DNA of 23,497 nt, taken from the NCBI GenBank assembly GCA_958403205.1, contig CATXWM010000032.1:1-23497 (forward strand). The letters are read 5' to 3'. The notes under the pieces are model-generated. The model was not told the DNA's origin. It saw only the letters and a list, made by a program, of their open reading frames with translations, and did not search any database. Position numbers and translations under genes: made by a program. Below, piece by piece: positions 23,456-23,497 of this stretch. The stretch is from an uncultured Collinsella sp. (GTDB lineage: Bacteria; Actinomycetota; Coriobacteriia; Coriobacteriales; Coriobacteriaceae). Positions within the stretch are counted from its first letter, which is position 1. Each line of letters starts with the position of its first letter.

Positions 23456-23497
23456 TTTGTCAATCGCGTGCTTCGCGCCATTTCGGCATGACGCATC

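Overview
The window looks like a chromosomal segment of a high-GC, Gram-positive gut actinobacterium of the class Coriobacteriia, most likely Collinsella or a close relative. This rests on strongly GC-biased codon use, a class III (Firmicute-type) fructose-1,6-bisphosphatase, QueH in place of QueG, a C69 dipeptidase, and large secreted DUF4430 proteins behind a cobalamin riboswitch. The assignment is inference; no rRNA or tRNA gene is present to confirm it.

Layout. 1-1686: fchA-folD, a folate one-carbon pair. 1687-2040: an AT-rich 230-bp element with 31-bp terminal inverted repeats. 2041-3562: a C69 dipeptidase gene whose 3' end is frameshifted. 3662-5850: a phasin-like protein and an ABC1/UbiB-type kinase. 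5902-6134: a terminator, then a cobalamin riboswitch. 6282-10917: two overlapping genes for surface DUF4430 (transcobalamin-like) proteins, the first also carrying a beta-propeller. 10938-11363: a terminator, a five-unit 62-bp degenerate repeat array, and a terminator for the opposite strand. 11390-14407 (minus): fbp and two gtrA paralogues. 14728-15618: degV. 15700-16791 (minus): a TIM-barrel-like protein of unknown function. 16983-17153: a 56-residue membrane protein. 17178-20589 (minus): metG and an RsmB/NOL1-type rRNA methyltransferase, separated by inverted copies of a palindromic repeat. 20722-23156: DUF3267 metalloprotease-like gene, queH and queA. 23156-23352: a hairpin-bearing tandem repeat and a terminator. 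The rest, to 23497, holds no recognisable gene.

How the genes fit together. FchA probably supplies the cyclohydrolase step that its FolD neighbour seems to have lost, since the catalytic Lys and Gln positions of that FolD are changed. QueH and QueA act in successive stages of queuosine synthesis on tRNA. The most interesting unit is the riboswitch-controlled pair of DUF4430 surface proteins. It suggests a Gram-positive system for capturing cobalamin or another corrinoid that combines a transcobalamin-like fold with a beta-propeller, the fold used for the same purpose by BtuG of Bacteroides. Intergenic space is unusually rich in palindromic repeats of at least four different kinds.
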